From: Verrucomicrobiia bacterium
GTDB taxonomy: Bacteria > Verrucomicrobiota > Verrucomicrobiia > Verrucomicrobiales > Akkermansiaceae
Direction of reading: 5' to 3'
DNA: 64,000 bases
Assembly (NCBI GenBank): GCA_947462875.1
Contig: CANHQJ010000004.1
Coordinates: forward strand, 62,001-126,000
The position numbers were made by a program, and so were the translations under genes. The notes beneath the pieces are model-generated. The model did no database searches, was not told the origin of the DNA, and was given only the letters and a program-made list of their open reading frames with translations. This document shows, in pieces, positions 8,201 through 16,577 of the stretch; positions within the stretch are counted from its first letter, which is position 1, and each line of letters starts with the position of its first letter.

Positions 8201-9487
8201 CCTGGCACAGATGCAGAGGGCATTCATCGTTACGTGTATGAAATCTCCCATGGGAATGAAACGGCATGCTCCTACTTTGATAAAAAAGGGCAACCGTACT
8301 ACGTCGGCAATTATTGCCGATGGGAGAAAAGTTTCAACGGCCTGGGGCAGATGACGGAGCTCCGGTGGTACGATGAGGATCGCGAACCGGCATCGAATCC
8401 ATCGGGAGTCTATCGTCAAAGTAAACGCATTCTTGACAGTCGCACGACGGAGTTTGCCAATTTCAATGGTGACGGCAATCCGATGAAGGATAAGGAAGGC
8501 GTTCATCGATGGCGTCAGACGACTGATGATCAGGACCGGATTGTGGAGATTATGTATCTTGATCCGAATGGTGATCCGCTCAAGGAGGCCAACGGAGTGC
8601 ATCGTGTGAAAAACAGGTATGATGCTCGCGGCAATATCATCCGCAAAGAATTTTTACTTGCCAATGGCAAGCCGGCTCTGGTGCCCGCCGGGCACGCGGG
8701 GTATGAAGCGGAATTTGATGAACTCAACCGCGAAATTTCCCACACCTGGATGGGCGAGGATGGCAAGCCGGTGGCGCTTCATGACCATGTGGCCCGTTGG
8801 ACCTCGCGCTACGATGAGAACGGTAAGGAAATCGAGCGCCGTTTTTTCGGTGCAGATTTGCAGCGGACACTGGGAAGCGGTGGGCATCACATGCGCCGCA
8901 GTCAATTTGATGCCGCAGGGAACGAGACGGAGCGCAGTTTTTTTGGCATCAATGACGAACCGGTCGGGATCGAGTACGGTCTGCATCGTTGGGCGGCCCG
9001 TTACCATGCGAACGGCCGGCTGTTAGAAAAATCTTTCTTCGACATCGCGCAGCAAGCGCTTTCCCATCCCGAGGGCAATCATCGGTTTCTCCATACCTTC
9101 GATGACCGGGGCAACCAGATTCGCACGGAATATTTCGGCACTACCGGTGAGCCGGTGCTGTGGGAGAAACAATATCATCGGATTGAGCGCGGTTTTGACC
9201 AAAAGGACAACGAGACAAGCATTCGCTACTTTGGCACCAAGGGCGAACCTGTGGAAAATGACGACGGCTATCACGTGATGGAGAGTCTCTTCGATGACTT
9301 GGGCCGCCCCACGGAAATTACCGTTTCGGATCGCGAGGGCAAGCAACCGTCAAAAATCGCGTTTCGCAAAATGAAGATGAGCTATTATCTCAATCTGCCT
9401 CTCGTCGCAAAAAAATCGTACTATGACAGCGATGGGAAACTGTTGCACGAGCAGAAGCTCGACATGCAGGGCAATCCGATCGACTGA
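5231..9487 (+). CDS. TIR domain, membrane-anchored protein with about 31 tandem 32-residue repeats
   Basis: 1,418 residues from ATG 5231; an upstream TTG at 5189 adds an unlikely leader. Residues 4-150 are a bacterial TIR domain: FLSYSSKDAGFVKKL, the FRDRDEL loop, YLIVICSPNSARSQWVNEEI with Glu97 at the position of the catalytic NADase glutamate. A basic stretch (about 188-197) and one membrane helix (about 198-215) follow. From about residue 400 to the end there are about 31 repeats of 32-33 residues, each like Y-F-D-x-x-x-K-P-x...G-x-H-x-x-x...Y-D-x-R-G-N. They recall YD/RHS-type repeats but with a different period and no RHS core or toxin end. Base composition is lower in GC than its neighbours and TTA codons are less restricted, which hints at separate ancestry. 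Topology predicts TIR in the cytoplasm and repeats outside. A role in sensing or immunity is inference. Confidence 0.9.
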   Translation: MSSQRYWAFLSYSSKDAGFVKKLHTKLETYRMPRDLVGRPGLDEPIPKKLFPVFRDRDELPLASDLGSTIQDALHASRYLIVICSPNSARSQWVNEEIRCFKAMGRANRILALIIDGEPNASRDPNSPVEECFPQALRFHVDADGTITDQPTEPIAGDLRPGKDGWDMAFLKCIAGITGCGLNALTAREKKRARRRKLLMAAAGLVLAAGATGWWDYTRIKIHHYAEIAERFGVPEGYHELSSDQVAHRELSYKVESSRRKVRSITCVHSSGVPTEQGEFDSAIQELKFGEDDSLQEIVYRNPMGHITARRIFSALKDQTRIIEFKSEHDDSPLALSAKDISMSSSASMAARTEVTAQRATYADDGSLKEVRFLSLWREPRADPDGVFGMRYEYDGSLLHSKIINLDAEGQAVKNRRGFAVAKFRRNAMGLIEEVGLFDEQENPVMEPELYHCYRYQYDRYGNRIIKTFYDESMQPIEASLGYHQMALTRSDAGDILTTKYYDRSLKPVMSMDGYHEVRETYDARGETLSTQYFDQNGKPAVDKWLVHEMRMTRDQHGYEMSREYYDINRAPFLGGERRIFREAFTYHTNGMLQSLSYFDVELKPMVPLDFVAHRTEFQIDSLGRLKSWANYDVKGQPIRGAEGESMVRVKHDHRGNVIEMANFDATGTAFDVNGFHRISNEFNDRGLIVKSSNWAANGQPANNFKGIHLTVTEYDDRGHKSGESYFAANQKATVDLIGVHRYQYRRDDRGNVLEERYFDVANRPKPASNGVYIFRFQYTDAGKPKLTQYFDKDDKPMLSNHGIHSFTATYDSRGNNLETASFGIDGKAVRHREENVHCIVYEYDERNRDVVVRYLDEQRLPMAGYEGWHERRYEKDLRGNITLTQYFSSDRKPMNSDDGVHLLRARYDEKDRLLEKSCFGPDEKPVLCDAGWHRLTIDRFDQDNTDESRYFGVDGKPIIHPTKGWHKEKVSYPKNGAIKEVSFYDVNEQPGTDAEGIHRYVYEISHGNETACSYFDKKGQPYYVGNYCRWEKSFNGLGQMTELRWYDEDREPASNPSGVYRQSKRILDSRTTEFANFNGDGNPMKDKEGVHRWRQTTDDQDRIVEIMYLDPNGDPLKEANGVHRVKNRYDARGNIIRKEFLLANGKPALVPAGHAGYEAEFDELNREISHTWMGEDGKPVALHDHVARWTSRYDENGKEIERRFFGADLQRTLGSGGHHMRRSQFDAAGNETERSFFGINDEPVGIEYGLHRWAARYHANGRLLEKSFFDIAQQALSHPEGNHRFLHTFDDRGNQIRTEYFGTTGEPVLWEKQYHRIERGFDQKDNETSIRYFGTKGEPVENDDGYHVMESLFDDLGRPTEITVSDREGKQPSKIAFRKMKMSYYLNLPLVAKKSYYDSDGKLLHEQKLDMQGNPID

Positions 9488-9497
9488 GTCTCGCGCA

Positions 9498-10403
9498 TCA
9501 AGGCACGGCGGTTTGTTCGAGCGCCGATTGGATCAGTAGCTGCACCTCGGTGCTGTCTTCCAACTGCATGCGGTGCCGCATCACGGCGGGGAAGAGAGCC
9601 TGCACGTGATCGGGGTGGACCTCTTTTTGATCGTCGAGAAACGCTTTCGCGCGCGCGGCCTGCATGAGATTGAGCAGGGCGCGGATCGATACGCATTGCT
9701 CCGCGCCGGCGAGGCGGCGCAGCGAATCGCCGAGCGAGGTGATGTAGGCGGCCACGGAGGGATGGAGAAAAATGGCATCGACTTCCTTTTGCAATTGGAG
9801 GATCTGCTCGCGCGTGAGCAGCTCCGTGGTGTCGTGGCCGTTGATGGTGCCCTGGGCGTGGGCGAGCAGGATGGAGGTCTGCACGTCGTTCTCCGGCAGC
9901 TCCATGCGGATCGATAGCAGGAAGCGGTCGAGCTGCGGTTCCGGCAGCGGGAAGGTACCGCTGGTGTGCACGTCATTTTGCGTGGCGATGACGAGGAAGG
10001 GCGAGGGGAGATGGTGTGTGACGCCATCGAGCGTGACCTGCTGTTCGCTCATGCACTCCAGCAGCGCGGACTGCACGCGGGGCGAGGTGCGGTTGATTTC
10101 ATCGGCCAGCACGCAATGCGCGAAGACGGGGCCGGGGATGAACTGGAAATCGCCCTGATTGATCCGATAGAGCGAATAGCCTAACAAATCGGCAGGGAGC
10201 AGGTCCGGCGTGAACTGGATGCGCTTGAACTCGCCGCCGATGGATTTCGCCAGCGTCGAGGCGAGTGATGTTTTGCCAATGCCGGGCGCGCCTTCGATCA
10301 GCGCGTGGCCACGCGCGAGCAGGGCGATGAGCAGCAGTTCCGCGGCGTCCTCGGAGCCGAGAACCGTTTGATGCAGGCGCGAGCGAAGGGCTTCGAGTGA
10401 CAT
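9498..10403 (-). CDS. MoxR family AAA+ ATPase
   Basis: 301 residues. Walker A is EGAPGIGKTS (37-46), Walker B is LADEINR, followed by a sensor-like VIATQND and LDRFL arginine region, all typical of MoxR chaperones that remodel VWA-containing partners. The open frame extends to 10739, but that part lies antisense-overlapping xth coding sequence and has low-complexity composition, so ATG 10403 is chosen; it begins 7 bases after the xth stop. Unlike the second MoxR at 57.5 kb, it has no DUF58 or VWA gene next to it. It ends 10 bases from the convergent TIR-repeat gene. Confidence 0.88.
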   Translation of the reverse strand: MSLEALRSRLHQTVLGSEDAAELLLIALLARGHALIEGAPGIGKTSLASTLAKSIGGEFKRIQFTPDLLPADLLGYSLYRINQGDFQFIPGPVFAHCVLADEINRTSPRVQSALLECMSEQQVTLDGVTHHLPSPFLVIATQNDVHTSGTFPLPEPQLDRFLLSIRMELPENDVQTSILLAHAQGTINGHDTTELLTREQILQLQKEVDAIFLHPSVAAYITSLGDSLRRLAGAEQCVSIRALLNLMQAARAKAFLDDQKEVHPDHVQALFPAVMRHRMQLEDSTEVQLLIQSALEQTAVP

Positions 10404-10410
10404 GATGTTG

Positions 10411-11175
10411 TTAGGAAAGTCGGAGGCTGACGGGACAATGATCGGAGCCGTGGATGTGTGGCAAAATTTCCGCTGCGGCGATGCGGTCACGCAGGGCCTG
10501 TGAGGTGAGGAAATAATCGAGGCGCCAACCGACATTGCGCTCGCGCGCGCCGCCGCGATAGGACCACCACGAGTAGGCATCGCGTTTGTCCGGATAGAGA
10601 TGGCGGAAGGTGTCGGTGAATCCGGCATCGAGCATGTTCGAAAAGCCCTCGCGCTCCTCATCGGTGAAGCCGGGATTGCGACGGTTCTCGCGCGGGCGGG
10701 CGAGGTCGATTTCCTGATGCGAAACATTGAGGTCGCCACAGAAGATGACGGGCTTGTTTTTTTCCACCTCGAGCTGTTTCACGAAGGCGAGAAAATCGGC
10801 ATCCCACTGCACGCGGTAATCGAGCCGGCGCAGCTCATCCTGCGAGTTCGGCGTATAGACGGTGACTAGCGAAAACTCCGCGAACTCCGCCGTGATCACG
10901 CGACCCTCGGTGTCGTGGTGGTCGTGACGGATGCCGTATTCGATCGATAGCGGCGCCGTTTTCGAAAAAATCGCCGTGCCGGAGTAACCCGGTTTTTGCG
11001 CGGAGTTCCAGTAGCGTTTGTAGCCGGCAAACTCCAGTGGCAGCTCGACCTGTTCCTCGCGCGCTTTGGTTTCCTGCAGGCACAGCACATCGGGATTCTC
11101 CGCACTGACAAAGTCCGCCATGCCCTTGGTGAGCGCGGCGCGGATGCCATTCACGTTCCAGGAAATCAGCAGCAT
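10411..11175 (-). CDS. xth: Exodeoxyribonuclease III
   Basis: 254 residues, normal for the ExoIII/AP endonuclease family, which cuts 5' to abasic sites and degrades 3' ends in base-excision repair. Conserved points: WNVNGIRAA with Asn7, QETK with Glu35, VTVYTPN, the CGDLNV Asp-x-Asn pair, RLDYFLTS and the C-terminal GSDHCPVSL Asp-His pair. It starts 4 bases after the yqeY stop and is followed closely by moxR, giving a yqeY-xth-moxR operon. Confidence 0.95.
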   Translation of the reverse strand: MLLISWNVNGIRAALTKGMADFVSAENPDVLCLQETKAREEQVELPLEFAGYKRYWNSAQKPGYSGTAIFSKTAPLSIEYGIRHDHHDTEGRVITAEFAEFSLVTVYTPNSQDELRRLDYRVQWDADFLAFVKQLEVEKNKPVIFCGDLNVSHQEIDLARPRENRRNPGFTDEEREGFSNMLDAGFTDTFRHLYPDKRDAYSWWSYRGGARERNVGWRLDYFLTSQALRDRIAAAEILPHIHGSDHCPVSLRLS

Positions 11176-11179
11176 GATC

Positions 11180-11635
11180 TTAGCTCAAACGTTTCATCAC
11201 CGCTTGCGAGAGTGTGCGACCATCGGCACGGCCATCGACGAGCTCTTGCAGCACTTTCATCACCTTGCCCATGTCCGCCTTGCTGGTGGCTCCGGTCTCG
11301 GCGATGGCTTTTTCTAACAACTCCGCGACCTCGCTTTCGCTGAGCGCGGCGGGGAGGAATTTCGCCAGGATGGCCATCTCGCTCTTTTCATTCTCCGCCA
11401 GTTCCGCGCGTCCGGCATTTTCAAATTGCCCGATGGAGTCCTGGCGCTGCTTGATCTGCTTGCGCACGATGGCGAGGCACTCGGCGTCTTCCAGCGGTGT
11501 GCCGAGGCCGCCTTTTTCGATCGACGCGTTGGTCAGGGCGCTCTTGAGGGCGCGCAGGGTATTGAGAGCCACGCTGTCCTTGGCGCGCATGGCGTTTTTG
11601 ATGTCTTCCGAGAGATTTTCCACAAATGTGCTCAT
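11180..11635 (-). CDS. yqeY: GatB/YqeY domain protein
   Basis: 151 residues, standard for YqeY, a protein related to the tRNA-binding tail domain of GatB. The sequence reads as helices with the signature [44 protein letters not shown], and [25 protein letters not shown] near the end. ATG 11635 is chosen because the family begins with this [13 protein letters not shown]-like helix; the frame running on to 12409 is antisense to the monooxygenase. The exact cellular role of YqeY is not established. Confidence 0.92.
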   Translation of the reverse strand: MSTFVENLSEDIKNAMRAKDSVALNTLRALKSALTNASIEKGGLGTPLEDAECLAIVRKQIKQRQDSIGQFENAGRAELAENEKSEMAILAKFLPAALSESEVAELLEKAIAETGATSKADMGKVMKVLQELVDGRADGRTLSQAVMKRLS

Positions 11636-11761
11636 GCGGGAAACATGCCTCAGAACCGTTGAGGGAACAAGGATGATTTTTTTCGTCACCGATGCATGAT
11701 CCTCCTCAATAAGATTGCATCCTTTCTTGTTGCGCTTTAGTGTTTTTCGGCTTTGTCCACC

Positions 11762-12946
11762 ATGAAACATTCTCCCATGCAAATCGGCATCGTTGGCTGT
11801 GGCACCGCTGGCCCGGCCGCGGCCATCATGTTGGCGCGGCAAGGTCATGTGGTGCGGGTCTTCGACAAAGCGGCGAGCTGTCGTGCCGTGGGTGCCGGGT
11901 TCATGTTGCAACCGACGGGCATGGCGGTGCTCGAGGAAATGGGTTTGTTGGAAAAAATCCTGCCGCTGGGTTCCCACATCACCACGCTGCATGTTTGGGA
12001 GAAGGAGCGCACGCTCATGCGTCTGGACTATGAGGACTGGAAAAAAGGCAGCTTCGGCCTCGGTCTGCACCGTCCGGTGCTGTTGCGTGTCCTGCTCGAT
12101 GCCATGGAGCAGACGGGTGTGACGATGTGCTGGGATTGCGAAATCGTGCAGGCGCGGGAAAATCAATCGCGCTGGACGCTGACGGACGATCACGGCGTGG
12201 AGCATGGTCCGTTTGATCTGCTGATCATCGCCGATGGCGCGCGCTCGACCTTGCGTAAATTCGTTTCTCCCGCGGCCGTCGATCATTCGTATCCTTGGGG
12301 TGCACATTGGTTCATCGGCGAAAACAACGGCAGTTTTCCCTCGGACAAACTCCATCAGATCGTCCACGGCACCCGCGTGCTCTGCGGCTTTTTGCCGACA
12401 GGACGGCACACATCCGACTCACCCGAGCTGCTGAGTTTGTTCTGGAGCGTGAACCTGGCCGATGATGCCGCCATTCGCGCGAAGCCGTTAGAGGATTGGA
12501 AAAAGGAAATCCTCCGCCATGAGCCGAAAGCCGACGCGTTTCTGCAACAGATCACCGATTGGAAACAAGTCATCACCGCCCGCTATGGCGATGTGCGTCT
12601 CTTGCGCTGGACCGCTCCGGGCATCGCCGTGCTGGGTGATGCCGCGCATGCCATGAGCCCGCAGCTCGGGCAAGGAGTGAATCTTGCCTTGATGGATGCC
12701 GATGGCTTGGCGGACTGCATCGCGGAGTTTCCTCTGCCGCAGGCGCTGAAAGCCTACACCCGCCGCAGGCTCGCACACATCTGCTACTACCGCGCCGCGA
12801 CGCGTGGACTCACGCCGTTTTTCCAATCATCGCACGATTGGCTCGCGCTGCCGCGTGGGATCGCCTTCCGCACCATGCAGCACATCCGGCCCCTGCGCCA
12901 TGCCATGACCCGCTCGATGGCAGGCGTGATGTTCAGCGGAAAATAG
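11762..12946 (+). CDS. FAD-dependent monooxygenase (UbiH/PHBH-like)
   Basis: 394 residues. The N-terminal Rossmann motif GCGTAG (12-17) binds FAD, followed by LARQGHVVRVFDKA. The second FAD motif GDAAHAMSPQLGQGVNLALMDADGLA lies near residue 293. The middle DLLIIADGARSTLRK is the conserved DG motif of flavoprotein hydroxylases. An alternative start is the ATG at 11777. Substrate cannot be told from sequence; there is no ubiquinone or aromatic pathway gene next to it. It is convergent with the exporter gene at 12956. TTA at 12487 is in GTTAG context. Confidence 0.88.
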   Translation: MKHSPMQIGIVGCGTAGPAAAIMLARQGHVVRVFDKAASCRAVGAGFMLQPTGMAVLEEMGLLEKILPLGSHITTLHVWEKERTLMRLDYEDWKKGSFGLGLHRPVLLRVLLDAMEQTGVTMCWDCEIVQARENQSRWTLTDDHGVEHGPFDLLIIADGARSTLRKFVSPAAVDHSYPWGAHWFIGENNGSFPSDKLHQIVHGTRVLCGFLPTGRHTSDSPELLSLFWSVNLADDAAIRAKPLEDWKKEILRHEPKADAFLQQITDWKQVITARYGDVRLLRWTAPGIAVLGDAAHAMSPQLGQGVNLALMDADGLADCIAEFPLPQALKAYTRRRLAHICYYRAATRGLTPFFQSSHDWLALPRGIAFRTMQHIRPLRHAMTRSMAGVMFSGK

Positions 12947-12955
12947 CGCGCCTCA

Positions 12956-14182
12956 TCACAAACTTTTCCCCGGTGGCAGCAGGGCATTGGCGAAGAGCAA
13001 TCCGGCGACCAGCGCCACAAACAACATCAGCGCCTGGCTGCCGATGTTCGCGCCCGGCAGGATTTGCGTGCCTACGATCCATTGGTTCAGAATCATATAC
13101 GTCGTGCTGCCCGGGACCAACAGAATGATGCCCTGCGTGGAGATCACCGAGGATGGAGCCTTGGCGATGCGGGCGAAACAATTGCTATAGAGCCCCACGC
13201 CCAGCGCGCCGATGAACATGCCCGCGATCATGCCGAACGACTGCCCCACGCGCTGCGAGACAAAAAACGCGATGGCGCAGGAGAGCATGCCCCACACCGC
13301 CTTGCGCCACGGGATGTTGAAAGCCACCGTCAGCGAGAGCGAGAGCAGGATCACGGCGGGCCAGTTTTTTCCCGCCATCATGGCCGCCGGTGCGGACGTG
13401 GCCGTGACGCCGGGCCATAGCAGCGTGGCGGTGGAAATACCCATGATCGCGCCGAACAACAACAGCAGCAGGTGCATGATCGCCTCCACCAGGCGGGAGC
13501 TGCCGGAGATCAGCTGTCGGGCGGAAATCTCACTCATCGCCACCGTCAGCGACAGCCCCGGAATGAACACGAGGATCGAGGACAAAATGACAAAGGGCAC
13601 ATTGATGGGAATGCCTAACGAAAATATCCACTGCGCCACCACGCCGGAAAGAAAGGGCGATAGAATCGTCAGGAGCGATCCCAGGCGCTGGAAACGCATG
13701 CTCAGTGAGAACAGCAAAAACGTCACGATGCTCAGCAGTGCCGAGGCGATCACATCCTGCCAGTAGCCCGAGAGCAAGGTGGCAAAGGCCCCGCCCGTCA
13801 GCGCCCAGCAAAAGCCGTGCACGCAGAGAGGATAGAGCGGCGGTGCTGCGGCGAAGACGGCAAGCGCGCGCATGGCATCGGCGAGCGCGATTTTGCCACG
13901 GCTCACGTTTTCCACCATGGTATCGATCATCCACAAACGTCCGAGATTCAGATCGCCCGGACTGACGCGTTCGATGTGGATTTGCTGGTCATACGGATCC
14001 TCCCGCCAGAACACACAGGTGAATCCCGTGGGGCTGAACAGGAACTGCCCTTTCATATCGAGCATGTGCGTCACATTTGTCAGATGGGTCTCGATCCGCT
14101 GGCTCGATGCCCCGCACTGATGCAGCGCCCGCCCGAGCTCGATCACAAATTGCATGCGTTTCTGATACTCGGGTAGCTCCAT
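12956..14182 (-). CDS. ThrE-type threonine/serine exporter family protein
   Basis: 408 residues. A soluble N-terminal part (1-125) with LGRALHQCGASSQRIETHL and a P-T-G-F-T-C-V-F strand matches the DUF1212 half of ThrE. It is followed by about ten membrane helices, including the DUF3815-like C-terminal half with the loops LVPGSTTYMI and LLPPGKSL. Fusion of both halves in one chain is the ThrE arrangement. ATG 14182 is chosen because the frame upstream to 14428 lacks family similarity. Transport of threonine, serine or another small solute is inferred from the family only. Confidence 0.82.
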   Translation of the reverse strand: MELPEYQKRMQFVIELGRALHQCGASSQRIETHLTNVTHMLDMKGQFLFSPTGFTCVFWREDPYDQQIHIERVSPGDLNLGRLWMIDTMVENVSRGKIALADAMRALAVFAAAPPLYPLCVHGFCWALTGGAFATLLSGYWQDVIASALLSIVTFLLFSLSMRFQRLGSLLTILSPFLSGVVAQWIFSLGIPINVPFVILSSILVFIPGLSLTVAMSEISARQLISGSSRLVEAIMHLLLLLFGAIMGISTATLLWPGVTATSAPAAMMAGKNWPAVILLSLSLTVAFNIPWRKAVWGMLSCAIAFFVSQRVGQSFGMIAGMFIGALGVGLYSNCFARIAKAPSSVISTQGIILLVPGSTTYMILNQWIVGTQILPGANIGSQALMLFVALVAGLLFANALLPPGKSL

Positions 14183-14450
14183 CGCGTGAGCCTCTTCTAT
14201 CGCATGTCCGGGAAGTTGACAAATGAATTGCGGTGAGGGTGGTCGCAGACCGCTTGCGGGAAATGGGGACGGTTGAGATAGTGATATTTTGAACGATTGC
14301 GGACTTTGGTGCTGGCTGCCGGGGATTCTATTCCGCATTACGGTCAGTCTCGTAATCACGATAGCCATTTTTTTATGATCAGGCAGGCATCGGATAGGTC
14401 TGTCTGCGCATATGGGAAAAGCAACCAAGCAGAGTAAGGACCCGGGTCTG

Positions 14451-15455
14451 TTACCAAGCGCGAGGCTGCTGCACGAAAGCCGGGTCAGCTACCTCCGGGG
14501 CATAATAGCGGTGGAACACAGGGCATGCGGAGCCGGACAACGGAGGAACCAGCCAGGACCAGTCACCGGGAACCTGACGACCGCAGCGTTCCTCATTGTC
14601 AATATGAAGCATAAAATGTTCGGAAGCCGTATGGTGATCCACCAAAGTGACACCTGCCGTGCGGAATGAGTGCAGAACCGCGGTGTTGAGTTCGATCAAT
14701 GCGCGGTCTTTCCACAGTGACCGCAACGACCGGACGTCCAATCCCATGCGAGCCGCCACAACGGGCAGGAGATTGTAGCGCTTTTCATCGCCAAAATTCC
14801 GAGAGGCGATCTCCGTGCTCATGTAGTAACCGCTGAATGGAGCCGCCGTGAAACGCCTCCCTATCCCGATCAGTGCCATGTCAGTGACGGCGGGAAGGGC
14901 ATGCCATTTCAAACCCAGATCCGCAAACCAGTCATAATCCGGATGGCTGATGGGCACCTCAAGTACCGCTTCCGAAGGCAATTCAAAAATCTCGGGTTGC
15001 TCTCCCGGGAACTGGATTACGAGCGGCAGTATGTCAAACGCGGTCTTGTCCGCGCGCGGCGTCCAGCCCATCTCCGCAAGTTTGGCGGTGAAGGCCGCCT
15101 GTTCGGGATCACCCAGCACGGTCCCATCCGCATTCCGGTGTCCTGCGTAACGAATCAATTGCCGGTTCCAGATCCGGATCCCACGCCCAGCGGCGTCCGC
15201 CTCACGGAAAACGGTGACGGCAGAGCGAATTCGCCCGCCGTTTGTCGAAAACCGCAGGTGCTTGATGCAGGCCTCAAATACCTCAGCGGGCGAGTCCGCC
15301 GCCCTGGCGTCGAGTAACTCGAGGCTCTGCCACAACAAGCGCCCAATGCAGCGGGAGTTATTGCGCCAGGCAATTCGGGCCATCTGAGCCAGCTCGCCAC
15401 TTGTCGCTTGCGGTAGAAAATCAGAATCTGAATCCATAGGAGATGATTTATACAC
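14451..15455 (-). CDS. nos: Bacterial nitric oxide synthase oxygenase domain
   Basis: 334 residues from GTG 15455, or 328 from ATG 15437. It is predicted to oxidise L-arginine to NO and citrulline at a thiolate-ligated haem. Conserved points: WRNNSRCIGRL with haem ligand Cys36, the LPAVTDM...FTAAPFSGYYMSTEIASRNF segment with the arginine-binding Glu215, the RYN block, and DWSWLVPPLSGSACPVFHRYY at the pterin/dimer face. Like other bacterial enzymes it has no reductase domain. The N-terminus is about 30 residues shorter than in Bacillus or Staphylococcus enzymes; an in-frame TAA 54 bases upstream of the GTG excludes a long extension. No flavodoxin or reductase lies nearby. Confidence 0.9.
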   Translation of the reverse strand: MYKSSPMDSDSDFLPQATSGELAQMARIAWRNNSRCIGRLLWQSLELLDARAADSPAEVFEACIKHLRFSTNGGRIRSAVTVFREADAAGRGIRIWNRQLIRYAGHRNADGTVLGDPEQAAFTAKLAEMGWTPRADKTAFDILPLVIQFPGEQPEIFELPSEAVLEVPISHPDYDWFADLGLKWHALPAVTDMALIGIGRRFTAAPFSGYYMSTEIASRNFGDEKRYNLLPVVAARMGLDVRSLRSLWKDRALIELNTAVLHSFRTAGVTLVDHHTASEHFMLHIDNEERCGRQVPGDWSWLVPPLSGSACPVFHRYYAPEVADPAFVQQPRAW

Positions 15456-15678
15456 GGAATCTTTCCCGCATCTGTGATGCCACTTGATCTGATCAAGGTC
15501 TTACAGCACCCAGTTGCGATAAAAATCGTCTTGGGAGGGAAAGTAGAGCAAGTAGATGGGAAAATCAATAGTTGCCCATCATCGTCTTCATCCAGCAACG
15601 CACGCTCATTTCTGGATCGTGCCGGGAGGCCGGATGCCGGTTGACAAAACAGGGACTTTGGAACAGGTTGCGGGCGTC

Positions 15679-16569
15679 ATGAAAGAGAAAAAGATCGGTG
15701 TCGTTGGCGTGGGACGGATGGGGGCGAATATGGCTCGTCGGTTGAAGGATGTGGGCTATGAGGTGACGGTGGTGTATGATCGGTTTCCGGCACTCGCGGA
15801 GGCACTTGCGGCGGAGCTCGGCTGCACGGCGGCGGCCACGTTGGCGGAGGTATCGGCGGCGGCGGAGGTGGTTCTCACGGTGGTGACGGACGATGCGGCG
15901 ATGCGCGGGATTTTTGCGAAAGAAGGCGATTCGTTGTTGGAAATGGCGGAGGGGCGTTTGTTCATCAACTGCGCGACGGTGAGTCCCCAGGTGCACGAAG
16001 AGGTCACGGCGGCTTGTGAGGCGGTGGGGGCATCGGCGCTGGAGGCGTGCATGGCATCTAGCATCACGCAGGCGCGGGAAGGGACGCTGTATCTGATGAT
16101 AGGCGGCAAGGAGAGTGATTACCTCGCGGCGGAACCGCTGCTTCACGATCTCTCGACGGCCTTGCGCTACGTCGGCCCGGTGGGCAAGGCGGCGCAGGTG
16201 AAGGCGCTGGTCAACATGGTGATGAACATCAACACGGCGGGTCTTGCCGAAGGACTGGGACTCGGTGCGGCGCTGGGGCTGGACCTGGCGATGCTGAAGG
16301 AAATTTTCTCCCAGACGGGCGCGAACTCGCGCGTGCTGGTGACGGATGGCGATGACATGATCGCCCGTGAGCATGATTGTTATTTCAGCGCGGCGCATGC
16401 GGCGAAGGACAGTGGCATCGCGAACGCGCTCGCCGCACAGGCGGGGGTGGCGGTTCCCTTGTCGGTAGCCACACAGGCGCAGTATGATGCGATGGTCGCG
16501 CGCGGACTCGGGGAACTCGACAAGTCGGGCATCGCCGAGCTGACCTTTCCCGGACGTGGCTCCCTCTAA
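15679..16569 (+). CDS. NAD(P)-dependent beta-hydroxyacid dehydrogenase (HIBADH family)
   Basis: 296 residues. The Rossmann motif GVGRMG (10-15) is at the start as expected when translation begins at ATG 15679; the frame is open from 15556 but the extra residues do not belong to the family. Lys175 in KAAQVKALVNMVMN is the catalytic lysine, and the substrate segment FINCATVSPQ plus the C-terminal helical domain (KDSGIANALAAQAGVAVPLS) fit 3-hydroxyisobutyrate/glyoxylate reductase-type enzymes. The exact substrate is not determinable. It is followed after 8 bases by an alpha/beta hydrolase, probably co-transcribed. Confidence 0.9.
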   Translation: MKEKKIGVVGVGRMGANMARRLKDVGYEVTVVYDRFPALAEALAAELGCTAAATLAEVSAAAEVVLTVVTDDAAMRGIFAKEGDSLLEMAEGRLFINCATVSPQVHEEVTAACEAVGASALEACMASSITQAREGTLYLMIGGKESDYLAAEPLLHDLSTALRYVGPVGKAAQVKALVNMVMNINTAGLAEGLGLGAALGLDLAMLKEIFSQTGANSRVLVTDGDDMIAREHDCYFSAAHAAKDSGIANALAAQAGVAVPLSVATQAQYDAMVARGLGELDKSGIAELTFPGRGSL

Positions 16570-16577
16570 TCATTTTT

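Noticed and set aside
6430-9487. RHS/YD-type polymorphic toxin
   Set aside because: The repeat period is about 32 residues, there is no RHS core DPxG cleavage motif and no variable toxin end; the TIR domain at the front gives a different architecture.
10404-10739. 112-residue N-terminal extension of the first MoxR protein
   Set aside because: It lies within xth coding sequence on the same strand in another frame, has Ser/Pro/Arg-rich shadow composition, and the MoxR family starts at ATG 10403.
11762-12946. Reductase partner for the nitric oxide synthase
   Set aside because: It is a hydroxylase-type flavoprotein with no FMN or NADPH-ferredoxin reductase features and lies on the other strand beyond the exporter gene.
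14183-14450. Possible gene or RNA between the exporter and NOS genes
   Set aside because: About 270 bases with only short overlapping frames and no convincing hairpin or promoter; I see nothing to annotate.
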